From: Chrysogorgia sp. JL179-B06
Lineage: Eukaryota > Cnidaria > Anthozoa > Scleralcyonacea > Chrysogorgiidae
Length of the DNA: 64,000 nt
Direction of reading: 5' to 3'
NCBI GenBank assembly: GCA_035772405.1
Contig: JAYKKM010000080.1
Span: 248,001-312,000, forward strand
In this document: in pieces, positions 44,902 to 60,181 of the stretch
Layout of the letters: each line of letters starts with the position of its first letter
How positions within the stretch are numbered: position 1 is the stretch's first letter
The notes under the pieces: generated by a model
What the model was told of the DNA's origin: nothing
The model's input: the letters and a program-made list of their open reading frames with translations, nothing else
Database searches by the model: none
Translations under genes and position numbers: made by a program

Positions 44902-46765
44902 GTAAGTCGGTGCTTCAGAATACTGTTATATAAACGGCGAGTCTAAAACAGCAGCGTATAATTTAATACAAAATATAACTTGCGTGGATGCTTAGAAATA
45001 AGTCATTAATCAAAGAATGTTGTCCACGAAGTAATTATCGAATCCGAAAGCAAACTTCCAATTACAATTTGAAATTGTCGCGTGTCAGTGTTGAGAATGA
45101 GAGTAAGGCCAATAGACAATATTCTGCCGTTCAAATTCGTTATGCTTGGGTTCGTGTATTACGGTGTAGATTAAAAATGGCGCCAAAATATCGCATGTGA
45201 TAAATATTTTATTTAGTTACTTTAATACTGGGAACAATGCCACAGCTTTTCTCGAAAAAGCGAAATACTAATGATATATACCATATGTTGTCCGCCTTTC
45301 ATGAATTATATTGTCTCATTGCTCATCGATCACTTTTGTTTGACCGGTGTGAATATCCTTCTTTCATAAATGTAAACTCGGTTAAATTGTTTTTGCTTGT
45401 TGTTCTTCTTTGGTAGGACAACATATAAACATACACGTTTGGTTTATAAAGAAAAACCACAGGATATTCCCCGTATATTTCCTGCTATAAACCTAACGTT
45501 AATTTGCCATTTGCGGCCAATATTATAGAAATATATAGAAATTGATAATTTGAGTCATGCTCTATTTAAACCACTGTACCGTGTGTTAAAGGTAACGAAG
45601 ATATTGTCTGCTTTATCGATTTTAATCGCGAAAAGATTTTAACGTTTACTCACATTTCTTCACAGCTAAGATGACGCTATCATATGATTAAATAATCAAC
45701 ATCGGCTAAGTGCGTGATGTTCAAATCTCTCCTTTGAGATGCACCGTATATTAAACAAACATAGTTGCATGAATTGACCGTCAAGGTTCTTTTACCAATT
45801 CGTTCGCCAAATTTAGTTGCAGAGAACATTTACTATTAAATTTTCATGTTTATAAATCAAATTAAATATTTTCTACTCTATGTGTCCAACACAATAGGAA
45901 TTTAACGTTACGGTTATCACAATTCGTTTCGTTGGGGCTATTACATATGAGGCGGTCTGAACGGGTGGCGGGCCGCTTTCTCGGCTTACAGTTTTACTGA
46001 TCTCACTAGAAAACACAATGAGATCACATGCAAACGAGGCAGCCGGTTTGCTAGCCCAGCTGGTCAAACTCAACTCGTTTGCCAGCCTATATCTGACCGA
46101 AGCCACTGAACAGGGCGAGCCAGTTCAACGAGCCAGCTTGTTTCACATAGAGTGATCATGAGTTAGCCCTGCAACTTGGCCAGCTCCCCTCCCTCACGTA
46201 ATCGCCGTGCAATAAAGCAGGTTAGCTTGGCAACCATGATGACATTTTAACAACGAGTTCCATCCAACGTATTATGCAAACGACCATCGCACGGTAAGTG
46301 GGCAAGGTCGACTCATATAATACCAAGCCAAAACGTGTCTCTGCTTTATCGAGCCAATAACGAGCCAGTTCACATCCATATAACCAACGCCTTAGAACCA
46401 GAATATCAGTCACTGTTGAAGGGCCTTCACTCGAAATGTTAGACCTGCTGCCACACATTGTATTTCGGCAGTGCACCCATCTGCTTTTCGAAATATAGGG
46501 AGGTCGAAGGCGCCATTATACGCGTATTTCCACACTGCATCACAACAATTTTTTTTATCATATTTGTATCTTGCTAAAATATTTGTATGTTTATAAATTA
46601 ACTAAATTACAATTAAATGCCCTGATCAAGGTTTTCGGTTTAATATCAGCTCATGCAATTATCATACTTTTTGACATTGTTGTTGAGTATAGCTGACATA
46701 TGAATAATAAAATAAATATAAATTTTTTTTTTAAATTTTTGTAACACTTTCGCACCCGTTAATAG
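44902..46765 (+). other. Intron of Myc gene A
   Basis: GTAAGT to TTAATAG, 1,864 bp, phase 1. It holds no coding signal. 45950-46390 is a block with words such as AACGAGCCAG and CACATGCAAACGAG that look repetitive, and 46413-46450 holds a degenerate hammerhead-like remnant. Confidence 0.8.
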
Positions 46766-47344
46766 ACGAGGACGTGGAGGTTGATGTGGTTAGTCTGGAA
46801 GTGAACCAAAAAGTCCAAGACAAGAAAGAAGAAACATCTTGTGAAGAGTCCAAGGAATATAACACAGCGAAATGCGAGGACACTGGATCAGTGTGTAGTC
46901 AAGCGAGAGCTTTCCCGTTAACACCAAGCGCGTCAGACGACGAATATTGCTGCAAATTACGCTCGGGCTTAAAAGAACGAGAATTGTACGATAGCGAAAA
47001 ACTGCAAAGATAATGATGGCATCGATCAAAGGCTTATGCAGAGAGTTTCTTCGGGGGACGAGTCTGACCAAGATTGCGAACTCGGGCGAGCAACGCACAA
47101 TGTTCTGGAGAGAAAGCGAAGAAACGAACTGAAACAACGTTTCCACTATCTGCGGGATTCTATCCCAGAACTTACGGACAATGATCGGACTCCGAAGGTC
47201 GCTGTTCTCCAAAAAGCTTTCGCCTACATCACGCATTTGAAAATGGAAGAGAAAAAGTTGATCGACGAGTCTTTGAAGCAAAGAAACATCAACGTTCAGC
47301 TCCGTAAGAGAGTACTAGACCTTCAGAGTAAGGCTCTTCATTGA
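46766..47344 (+). CDS. Myc: Myc gene A, C-terminal exon (acidic region and bHLH-leucine zipper), with apparent frameshift
   Basis: The exon begins in the acidic stretch ([11 protein letters not shown], equivalent to vertebrate EEEIDVVSVE). This frame stops at 47011-47013. The bHLH-zipper is in the next frame, open from 46973 and ending at the stop 47342-47344. The basic region [15 protein letters not shown] carries His, Glu and Arg for CACGTG contact. Helix 1 is [12 protein letters not shown], helix 2 is [15 protein letters not shown], and the zipper continues to LQSKALH. The two frames overlap at 46973-47010, where an A5 run (46996-47000) is a likely slip site; one base fewer would join them. 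Possible causes are an assembly or read error, a recent null mutation, or frameshifting. The domain is otherwise well preserved, which favours sequence error or very recent damage. A (TA)n block starts 55 bp after the stop. Confidence 0.88.
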
Positions 47345-47398
47345 GCATTTTCCTGCACTATGAGAAACGGCTGCAGGTTCAACTACTACAACAGACTA

Positions 47399-47637
<239 letters not shown>

Positions 47638-47780
47638 ATAGCTTCGCATGAAAATTGGATAACTAACGCTGATGTCACTCGCTTGGAGGATACTAGGATA
47701 CTAGGATACTACAACGCTGGATATTTAAAGGAATATTAGATAGGACGCGAACTCGAAGTCGATCAATTTTAATTTCCAGA

Positions 47781-47823
47781 CGTTTCGCCTGCAGTTCAGG
47801 TCGCTTCTTCAGTGTATAAAAGC
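47781..47823 (-). ncRNA. Hammerhead-like motif between two (TA)n blocks
   Basis: Minus strand: CTGAAGA-A-GCGACCTG-AACTG-CAGGC-GAA-ACGT-C. Helix II uses CCTG/CAGG with an asymmetric loop. Flanking (TA)n on both sides fits the other copies. Confidence 0.45.
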
Positions 47824-47846
47824 GTTAAACGTCTGGATATTAAAAT

Positions 47847-49166
<1,320 letters not shown>

Positions 49167-49619
49167 TGTGTGTGTGTGTGAAAAGACTGTTTTATATAGT
49201 GAAACATTAAGTTATAAATAGACAAAACCATTAACTTATTATATTCGTAAAATTGCACAAATTAATTTGATATAACTCTATAAGTGTACTGTATGTGTTT
49301 ATATAATCGTAGATGCACAGCATATTACATAATGTTTTATATATTTGCACTATAAGCATGCTAGATGAAACTAAATTCAGATTAAATCGATTGCAGACAG
49401 TAAAACCACACATGCTTGAAGTTGTCTTTATTGCTTTATTGTATTACAAACTTTCCAGCTGAGACAATGCATGTCTCAGCTAAATATAACTTGGAAAGGA
49501 AAATAAGGAATTTTTACCCGTCTGAACTGGTTATTAATAGATAAATATTAGTGACTTGTAGCTTGGTTATTGCAATTTAGTAAATTATTTGCTACTCAAG
49601 CTTTAACTCAAACTTAGAA

Positions 49620-49708
49620 AATGTTTCTGAGGCTCAGACGGGAATCGAACCCGTAACCTTCATGATCTCTGGTTAGACGCTCTAACCATTGAGCTACCAG
49701 AACTAAGA
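49620..49708 (-). mobile_element. tRNA-derived SINE copy 1
   Basis: Minus strand: GGTAGCTCAATGGTTAGAGC (A-box region), then GGGTTCGATTCCCGTC (B box with a perfect 5-bp T stem ACGGG/CCCGT). The acceptor stem pairs poorly and the anticodon stem is mispaired, so it is not a functional tRNA. A related copy lies at 49840-49945, with shared flanks (ACTCAAGCTTTAAC). Confidence 0.7.
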
Positions 49709-49839
49709 TGACAGAGCAAAGGCTACGTTGTGTACTAGTTCGTACGTGCGACATACGTACTGCTAATTCAACAGTCTCGATATGTCTGTACATCTCATCA
49801 GAATATATTAAATGTGACTTGCTGGTTATTTTAATATGG

Positions 49840-49945
49840 TAAATTGTTTACTACTCAAGCTTTAACGCATACTCAGAAAAATATTTCTAAGCCCCAGACG
49901 GGAATAGAACCCGCAACTTTTTAATGATATCCGGTTTGACGCTGT
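49840..49945 (-). mobile_element. tRNA-derived SINE copy 2, degenerate
   Basis: Same order as copy 1 (ACTACTCAAGCTTTAACGCA, CCCAGACGGGAATAGAACCC), with the B box changed to GGGTTCTATTCC and the A-box region decayed. The two copies form a ~250-bp direct repeat. Confidence 0.65.
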
Positions 49946-50146
49946 AACATAATGTAAACCACGAAATAATGGGGGCTTTCCATGTTTACACGGTCAGACT
50001 AGTTAGTATATAGTCTATAGTCAGGCCAGAATGGACCTCCTCTTGATTAGGCCCAAATTTTCCAGCCAGACCAGCCACACACCTCAAACGGAGTGTGTTC
50101 CATTTAGCAAAATATTGCCGGACAGACCGATCTAACCGTGTAATTA

Positions 50147-50308
50147 TAGACCTCTTTCATAATGGTACCCAAAATAAATATTCTTTTATATTCATTTGAA
50201 TTAACCTTTCTGACCTCGTTCGTGTGTCTGTAATTCGAAAGAATCTTTGCTTTGTAACGAAGCCAGAAAGGCAAATTTGCATGCATACCACTGTATGAAA
50301 GAGGTCTA
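50147..50308. mobile_element. 158-bp MITE with TA target duplication
   Basis: The ends GACCTCTTTCATA and TATGAAAGAGGTC are inverse copies flanked by TA on both sides. A second, partial copy lies at 35430-35598. Confidence 0.8.
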
Positions 50309-52370
50309 TTGGAAAGCCTCAAATATTTCTGTAATTTTGTCAGGGGACGTTAATAACTTTTTTCCAACGTACAAAGCAAATTTTCCTTTCAAACTGCCTT
50401 TTTCTTTTCAAACCTCTGTTATAACAAACCACAAGTTGCGAACAGGTCTCTTTGTTTGTTCGCATCCAGCAGGAGGTTTGCCCCACGTGTTTCAGCGTCA
50501 ACGAACAAAGGACGTTATAAGTTTTCAAATTATTTGAATCGAACCAATGGCAGTGCGGCTACGCGTTTGAATCATCACAATATTTTATATAACGGCGTTT
50601 TCTCTGTCCATATATAGCGACGATATTTTAAATCTTTTAGAGTATCCCAAATGCTATATAAGTAATTTAAATACAAAATCAACGTAATGGAAATTGCTCC
50701 GCCTTACCTTAGTAACAAGCATGGAGGACAAATCTTAGTTGACAAAGAACATAATTATTTAATAATTATTCTTAAAAGTATATGACTGCATAAAACTCTA
50801 AGTCACAGAGCTCTCTCCTGCTCACAGCGTTCAGTTAAGTCACGGAGATTTGATATTCGCTGACAACAAAGTTATAATGTCAGATTCATGCAGATTATCT
50901 ATACTTTGGGTTAAACTATTATGATGCGCTAGACGGGAAAATTGCAGAAACGTTATTGGTGAGCATCAAGGGACATGTATGATAATATAAAGCATTGTAG
51001 TGTATGTTAAAATAGAAATACCCCAGCTATAGAATACCTCCGCTACGCTATATATGATAAACACCGTTTTTGGAGATATTCAGTTCTAATATTTTGCATT
51101 TAATTCAATTTTACAAGATACTACGATGCAACTGACGAATTATTTAGAACTTTAAACATAGCCGCGTAGATCTAATTTCGTAGCTCTATTCCACATGCCG
51201 CACGATTTTGAAGCTTTTGGAGTCGTGCTGCTTGGAATTTATTGGAATCATCCCAACTATACATCACAATATAGGAAAAATATGGTCTGTTCTAAAAATT
51301 GTCCCACATTCAATACTTTGAACCTTCATAATTTTTGACCATATATATGGGCCAATTTTGACGAAATTATAAACACCATCATATTTCAAATGACAGGCTA
51401 TTTCAGACCATAATTTCCATAAAATGGGAGAACTAAACGGATTTATAAATAACGTTTGCGGTTTTGGTACAAAATAAATGGCCCTACTTTTTTAGTTTAA
51501 AGTAGTTGCGCGCTAGGGAACAAGCTTGCGTACGGTGCGCGAGTCTCTAGCCAGAAAACGGTTTGCTGTAGATTGCATGCAGACCGACACGCATTAGTAT
51601 ACCCGCTCATTTCTTTCGTTATCTGATCTCATAACCCCATATTGTTATTACCGTCTGCACGCGATTTTGCAGCTTTTCTGTGCTGCAAGATTTTAAACAA
51701 AGGTTATGCAAATTTGCTGTCCTAGAGATTCAAAATCTCGCTCGATTCACTTCGTTACGTGAGCAAAGTCCACTACCTCAATCAAAGACTAAACTGATGT
51801 TCCTTTAGACATTATTTAGCAATTTTATATCAACTGGGTATAAACATATTGTTTTAATACTGCACAAGTATATCTTCATTAATTTGTCAAACGTTTTATT
51901 TGTTTTTGTCACTCAATCTGCAGGTCGACATTTGTTGTTGGCGATCGAAAGATATATTTAGAATTGTTTTTTGGTCAATTAGACTTAATAGACAACTCGC
52001 CCTCGTTTTCTGTGAGCGATAGTCAACTCGAGCCTCGTCTTGGTGGACAGAATACTCAGTGTTAAATAGTCAAAGCGTAAAGAAGATGAACTAACGAGAT
52101 TCTTAGGAATGAAATATTGACGTAAACATCTCAGTATTTCACAACATTTTCGCTTTGCTATAATATTTCCAAAACACTGCCTACGCAGAACTATATATAG
52201 CCTTTTATATATAGTTCTATATATATAGTTCTATATATGTAATAATGCAGTAAGAATTGGAGGCTTTGAAATGGCATCTTAAAGTCAAACAAGTCAGTAT
52301 TTACAGAGAAATTTGAGGTTGAAATCGTCAAAATCCTATGCTAATTAAGATCACATATCCATTTGCCCGT
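50309..52370. other. No gene recognised
   Basis: AT-rich spacer. 52090-52185 carries a diverged relative of the 37310 repeat (TTTTCGCTTTGCTATAATATTTCC) without a readable hammerhead core. Confidence 0.5.
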
Positions 52371-52374
52371 CTCG

Positions 52375-52700
<326 letters not shown>

Positions 52701-52983
52701 GTAGGTTTTGGTCTACGAAATGCAAAGAGTGCTCAACAACATATAGTTAGAGCAAATAATAGATTTTCGCTTACCTCAAAACTGGTCTGCTACAACTTGT
52801 TTCATCTGTAAAAGAATCTTCAGGTATCTATATATATATATATAGATAGATAGATAGATAGATAAGCAAATTATAATATATGATATGTGAAATACGTGAT
52901 GATAATATATCACTACACTAGATAAAATTGGTGTATCTCCGAACGGTCATGCTATAACATCGATCTTCCTCCCTCTCTCTCTA

Positions 52984-53068
52984 TCTGGAGTTATTTATCT
53001 GGAGTTATTTATCTGGAGTTATTTATCTGGAGTTATTTATCTGGAGTTATTTATCTGGAGTTATTTAT
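52984..53068. repeat. 14-bp tandem repeat (ATCTGGAGTTATTT)
   Basis: Six almost exact units. Confidence 0.97.
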
Positions 53069-53275
53069 CCTAAAGTTGTACTATAAACTCTTTCCGTAAA
53101 CGATTCAATGATCATAAAAGTAGTTTGAATCGTTATTGAGGATTCATCGTGTTAGTAGTAGGATTTATATACTAGAATTTGCAGGTTGCCAGAGCTGGAC
53201 ACATTTCTCGCTTTGAAGCTCTTAAGGGAAAACCATCTGTTTACAGGGTGTTACAATATATATTATTTGAAATAT

Positions 53276-53600
53276 CTATAGAGAGAGAGAGAAAGAAACT
53301 TTATTTAAATTCGGAATCCCAAATCAATTAAGAAAATTGCTTTTCATGAGAGCCGATAATAATAATTTATACGAGGTTTTATAAAACTTATTTACAACTT
53401 TATTATACAATTTAATTTGGACTGACTGAGGTTTGAGAGGCCAAACCCGGTAAAAGTTTCAGTTGAACTGGCAAGCTATTCCATAATTTAGCTCCTGCAG
53501 AAAACTTGAGACTTTTTTCATGTAATCTGCATTTGGTTTTCGAAGGTGAGAGAGAGAGAGAGATGAGAGAGAAAGATAGATAGATAGAAAGAGAGAGAAC
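53276..53600 (-). mobile_element. LINE 3' remnant, minus strand, with GA-rich tail
   Basis: Minus-strand KTKCRLHEKSLKFSAGAKLW then NSLPVQLK resembles the C-terminal RT tail. AATAAAGTTTC and a CT-rich run (53276-53298) end the copy. Confidence 0.6.
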
Positions 53601-53638
53601 GGAAGACACTGAGGAGTACTTAATTGAATCTCAGATAG

Positions 53639-54490
53639 ACTGATTTATTTCATCTCCGTATTAGTTCATCAACTATAAAATTAGTTTTCGTTAAAGCCGA
53701 GAATAAAAACATTAACATATATGATATAAGTTTACTTTTGTTATGGACAAAGTTGAGAAACGGGATAGAGGAAATAAAGATATGTGAACATAGTCAACTA
53801 AATCAAATAGACTGATTTATTTCAACTCCGTATTTCATCAACTATAAAATTAGTTTTCGTCAAAGCCGAGAATAAAAACATTAACATATATGATATAAGT
53901 TTACTTTTGTTATGGACAAATTTGAGAGACGGGATAGAGGAAATAAGGATATGTGAACAAAGTCAACTAAATCAAATAGACTGATTTATTTCAACTTCGT
54001 ATTTCATCAACTATAAAATTAGTTTTCGTGAAAGCCGAGAATAAAAACATTAACATATATGATATAAGTTTACTTTTGTTATGGACAAATTTGAGAGACG
54101 GGATAGAGGAAATAAAGATATGTGAACAAAGTCAACTAAATCAAATAGACTGATTTATTTCAACTCTGTATTTCATCAACTATAAAATTAGTTTTCGTCA
54201 AAGCCGAGAATAAAAACATTAACATACATGTATATGATATTACCGCTTTTGTTATGGACAAAGTTGTGAGACGGGATTGAGGAAATAAAGATATGTGAAC
54301 AAAGTCAATTAAATTAAATAGACTGATTTATTTCAACTCTGTATTTCATCAACTATAAAATTAGTTTTCGTGAAAGCCGAGAATAAAAACATTAACATAT
54401 ATGATATAAGCAATTTACTTTTGTTATGGACAAAGTTGAGAAATGGGATAGAGGAAATAAAGATATGTGAACAAAGTCAACTAAATCAAC
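53639..54490. repeat. ~170-bp satellite, five units
   Basis: Units start with ACTGATTTATTTCA at about 53639, 53811, 53980, 54149 and 54322 (spacing 169-173 bp). Each holds ACTATAAAATTAGTTTTCGT and CGGGATAGAGGAAATAAAGA. Units are about 95% alike by eye. Confidence 0.95.
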
Positions 54491-56700
54491 TAGGTATATA
54501 AGTTAAGCATGCATCGTCGATTATCAACATCGATCACTTACAGTTAACGAGAAGGTTGTCAGATTTTATAGCTTCGTTTTGTTAATTGTAGATTCGTTAT
54601 TCTTTTGACAAGTTCATTTCCGGATATAAGCGTCTGCGTTTTGTCTATTTAATTTTGGTCAACCGCTCTTTGTCAAGGTAATAGTTGGTCTGCCGTTGTC
54701 AGGCAGGTGTTGCCCACCATTGTCTATGCCAGCTGTTATGATGATTACGTTTATCTTAACAATTAATTTTCCGTACTTTGCGTTCCCGCCGGTGTTAGCA
54801 GTCCAACATTTTTTCAAACTGATGCTACACTCATTACAGTATACAAAAGCTCTGGAAATGGCGCAAATATCTGTTACTTGTAAGATCTCTTACAAATGTT
54901 CGCGCTAACGATTATAAGATATTTTCGATTATACAGAAAAACAAACTGAATGAAACACGAAAAACGGTTAAATGTGTCAATATGTAACTGTTGATACAGG
55001 TTTCCTTGGCAAATATTAGTTTTTCCAGGTCTGTGCTAAAATTTCGTTTCTTTCTACTCTAACGAATACCATTGGCAGGTCTATCGTATTCTAATTGCAT
55101 TCCCTCACTCAGTATGACAGTTTAATTATACAGAATTAACATGACCCTATATCAGTGCCAACAAGATGAGTAAATTATTTAGGATTCAAGATAATTATAC
55201 ACCAACCAGTCAATTGACTCGTCTTTGATGGACGAAAAAGATCGGTAACGATAAGATCGGTGGAACTGCAGTTAGTGTGCAATTTATCACTGCCAAAATA
55301 GACTCTCAAGTCAACGGAAAACTATCGACTTTTTAAGCAACGGTCACTCTCTCTTTCAAATTTCACTCTCAGGAAGTCGCTCTCTCGAAACGTCAGTCGT
55401 CCGTTTCAATTATTTTGGCAGCAAACTATATATGCACCGTGTAAGAGCTGTTCTATATACTGCCGACACAGCATATTTGATATCAGTGTTTAAAGTTTCG
55501 AAACGATTACTATGACCAGCATCAAGCTGAGATCCTCCATGGGGAAGGTAAAATGACGAGGGCCACTAACCTCGATTATTGAATCTCAAACAGTGGCGCA
55601 ACACGTACCAAGATAAGTGTTTGCACGATTGTTAAAAATATACCATATATATATTATGCAGGATCCACAAGTGCTACATGCGTCACAGTTAACGGTTTAT
55701 CTATCTATGTGATCTATATATCTATATATATGTATCTATCTTTCTATATCTATCTATCTATCTATATTACACCACTAGAAGTTAAATACGATCGAATTGG
55801 TAATGTTAATGGCAGCTACTTTTACACGTTTACACACTGCAGGCAGCGATTAATCAGGCCGATTATCAACCTACAAAATCGAACATGCTAGAAGGTTGGC
55901 CGTTACTGCCGAAATAATGTGGTCCCGGATGTCCAACGTTTTGAGCGAAGGACTTTCATTTTCGATAGTACATCAAACTTTTCCAGTTTTAGATTTTGTA
56001 TTTCTACGCTGCTTACGCAACACACGACACATTTATATCGATTTATATCATTTCGATTTATTATTCTGATGAATGTAGTTTAGGCCATACGTTTAATTCA
56101 TACACACTGTGATTATAATCGTGCATATTTCTCATATTCTGGTCCACCAATGTACCAGGATCACTGGAAATTAACCTGATTAATCGCAATGCGATCCCGC
56201 AAACTTGTTCTCGTGCGATTCTTTACATTCGTGAGCACATTACGTCAATCGTGTTTAACTTCAGACGTAAGGAATAATATCGGCCATTGTTAAAGGCAGC
56301 TTGAGATTAGTGTAAATAAGCGTGTCTGTAAGCTTGCTGACAAAAATCAAAATAAATCTCACTTTTTTATTTTCCCTTGTATACCAACAGGATAACCGGA
56401 AAGAAATGATTTATCACTCTGCAAAAATGTCTGTTTTCCTGAAGTTCAGCCTAAGCAACATGCCTGCATCCGTGCTTCCCACAACGTAAAATATGTGCAT
56501 ATTTAAGTTTGAACAACTTCAGCCTTCAGGAAAAAGGAATCCGCGAACATGGTTTGTTTTACTTTATAAACTCCAAACTTTCGCTTAAACCTTTTTTTCT
56601 CGATAAACAAATCATGACTTAGTCTACATCTGTCAGAAATCGCGATTTATAACTGACGAATTATAAAGCTTAGAGAATATTGAATATTTTTGTATATAAA
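54491..56700. other. No gene recognised
   Basis: AT-rich. 55690-55765 has TCTA/TATC microsatellites. No frame with recognisable similarity. Confidence 0.5.
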
Positions 56701-56717
56701 TAATAAGAGTCACTTTT

Positions 56718-57050
<333 letters not shown>

Positions 57051-57420
57051 TCATTAAACTATAGTACATATACGTCGAATAAATTGTCAAGAACAGTTCT
57101 TTATAGCATACACAGATTTACATTTTACATAAAAGAGTTAACATTATCATTAACATAAATAATCGTAAGATTTCTGAAGCGTTCAATCCCAATGGTAAAT
57201 GATCTCTATACGTGCTGGACACTTGCATCGGTGACTCAATAATCTGTACCATCACATCGTCTAAACCTTCCAAAAAATGCCATCTGATGATCGTGTAACG
57301 TGAAACTTAAGTAACAGTGATTTTATATTTATATTTTTGTCCATCATACTTTCTATAACGCTCTGCATCAATACGCATTGAGCACTGTTTGTACGTAGCT
57401 CGGAAACAAAGCTAAACTAT

Positions 57421-57535
57421 ATTTTAGCTCAGTGGTCAGAGCACTGCACTAGCATCGCAGGGTCGTGGGTTCAATTCCAGCCGGAACTCGGCCTTGAAGT
57501 TGCATTTTTCGCAACTGGTCCCGGTTTTGTCTTAA
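57421..57535 (+). mobile_element. tRNA-derived SINE, plus strand
   Basis: TTAGCTCAGTGGTCAGAGC (A box) and GTGGGTTCAATTCCAGCC (B box) are spaced as in a tRNA. The body GCAACTGGTCCCGGTTTTGT and a TA tail follow. Same family as 40562-40812. Confidence 0.8.
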
Positions 57536-57556
57536 TATATATATATATATATATAT

Positions 57557-57690
57557 TATGTTCTAAGGATTTATGGTGAAGGAAAATTTCGAGTATTGGG
57601 GTATATACATTTTAAGACCAAACCAGGACCAGTTGCGAGAAATAAAACTTCAAGCCGATGCTAGTGCAGTCCTCTGACCGCGGAGGACGT
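57557..57690 (-). mobile_element. Second copy of this SINE, inverted
   Basis: GGATTTATGGTGAAGGAAAA through AGGACCAGTTGCGAGAAATA to GATGCTAGTGCAGT matches the inverse of the plus-strand copy. The two face each other tail to tail across a 20-bp TA run. Confidence 0.75.
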
Positions 57691-57772
57691 TGCCGAGAGT
57701 CTAGTCACGAGTTCTGTATATATTGTGGTGGTAATGCCGGGTTAAGATTTAGGGTATATTACAAGTAATATT

Positions 57773-58092
<320 letters not shown>

Positions 58093-58100
58093 TATCAGAG

Positions 58101-58328
<228 letters not shown>

Positions 58329-58371
58329 TGTGATTATGAAAGACAAGTTTGTGACCGACGGATGTTTTGGC

Positions 58372-58568
58372 AAAACTGTACTTGAGAAAATTGCACGACA
58401 TCCGAACTCTGGCACTTCAACGAAATATCAAATGCAAATTATAGTAGGACTTAGCAACTGGTAATAACAAAGCCGAGGGAATCTCTTTGGCGCCAAGAAG
58501 CTTTGCACTGAAGATCGATAACAATTTCACCGACAACTAAAAATACAATTTAAATAGCAAACAAGTTG
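58372..58568 (+). repeat. 200-bp duplicated block, copy 2
   Basis: Nearly identical to 27648-27847. Here an upstream ATG (58337) opens a 42-codon frame (MKDKFVTDGCFGKTVLEKI…LSNW) that ends inside the block. Not recognised. Confidence 0.9.
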
Positions 58569-59790
58569 CTTGCATCCTGGGCCTGATAAGACATCTGGTG
58601 AAAATGATTATGAAGAAAAACAATACCAGATAGAATATTTGAAATATTCTCAAGATAATTGTTTTTGAAATTTTTTGAAATTTTTATTAGCTATACATGA
58701 CATCTGGTCGTAGGTAAGCCAGCTACTAATCTTAGGTTGCCTTTTAGTTGATATGTATATCTCGTAGTCTGTTCGTTTCATAGATTACAGTGTCAACGCA
58801 CATAGTAAGTGGGTGTTGAATGCTCTTCCGATTGCCGACACGACTCCTTAAACATATTACAAATGGCACGCGTTGGGTGTCAACAGTTAAATAAGAATAT
58901 TGTCATCACTTTAAGATCGGATTCGCGTTGATCTTCTAATACTTCGAATCAGATTTACTACCGCAATTAAGATTGTTAATCCAACTTTAATTGTTTGTCA
59001 CGCCTAATGCGTGTCATTATTTAAACGAAATAACCTGTCCTTGCTAATGGACTAAAACGTAGAAAATGATGTGTCAATTTGACAATAACACTAATGTCAG
59101 AATCGCTGTAAATGTATTCAATGTCGGTAATACAGGTGAACACCGGCTACACATGTTACTGATAGAGTACGCAAACCTGTTCCTGATCGCTATAATTGCC
59201 GTTCTTACGCAGGTGTTGTTGCAGCGATTCTAAATTACGATGCGATATCTCATTCCGACAGTTTGGTATCGCTTTGTTGGGAGATGAAAACCACCACTGC
59301 ATGTCCAACATACACACATTATAAGTATTCGAAATATTTCTTCAAAAATGATCAAATGATCGAATCTTGCGCAGATTTTTGAAAAGGAAAACCAACAGGT
59401 CGTCAAAAGGGAAAGTAACGAATGAAAGTTTGTGGTTTTTTTCAATAGCGGGTGTTCTTTTGATTGGTATTATCATTATCCATGTCAAATGATAATAGAG
59501 AAATATTTCTAGCTACATGTTATTGTCAAACACAAGCATATCCACTGATTTCCAAGGAATCCTTCTCACGAGTATAGTACAAAATATTCATTCGTATAAG
59601 TGAAATGAACAATTCGTTGCGATGGCGTTTGCGGTTTTTTCCACCAATACCGTTTTCCGTTGAAAGCTAACTGCAGAGACTTCTCTTTGAAAAGCTAAGA
59701 ATAGCTCGCGGTTAGCTTATTGTTTCGACGTATTGATGATTATGCAAATTATTAGTCTTTTGGGTAAGTCAAATTAGTGCACAGCGCCCT
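58569..59790. other. No gene recognised; upstream region of Myc gene B
   Basis: AT-rich spacer without repeats that I can name. Confidence 0.5.
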
Positions 59791-60181
59791 GACGGGCGAG
59801 ACTAGTTGTTGACGAGTGTTGAACGACGACACAGCGTGGGTAAACCGAACGATAAAAGACAACTTCGCACAACCAAGAGGTAAATATGATCAGCTCCCGC
59901 GCGCTTCACTGCATCGTATTTATTATCAGTAAGCTATTATTTAGTATACGAGAGTAGGTAGTGGGTAGCTCTTGTGATGCGTATACATGAGATATACAAT
60001 CTGGTATAGGATTTAGATCACTGTGCCGGTATATGCATCAGATATAAGCATTAAAGTATTGCGTCTTACCACCTCTCGGTCTCGTAAGCAATATATAAAT
60101 CGTGAAGGTCGATGTGAGTGCACAGTTTGCGCGAATGCTTCTAAAAAACAGTCGTCTTCCCCTCTCTTAAATTTAGCAGAT
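59791..60181 (+). promoter_or_regulatory. Putative 5' UTR exon and first intron of Myc gene B
   Basis: A donor-like AAGAG|GTAAAT at 59880 and a pyrimidine-rich acceptor ending TTTAGCAG at about 60179 would bound a ~300-bp intron, leaving the ATG at 60182 two bases into the next exon. This mirrors the layout inferred for gene A. Confidence 0.4.

Noticed and set aside
44988..45200. 70-codon frame in the intron of Myc gene A
   Set aside because: No similarity and no splice sites; it is bypassed by the clear phase-1 junction 44901-46766.
49620..49708. Functional tRNA gene
   Set aside because: The T arm and B box are good, but the acceptor stem pairs poorly, the anticodon stem is mispaired and a diverged copy shares non-tRNA flanks; a SINE head fits better.
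60023..60181. Upstream in-frame ATG as the start of Myc gene B
   Set aside because: The extra 53 residues show no Myc similarity, and a splice acceptor sits directly before the ATG at 60182.
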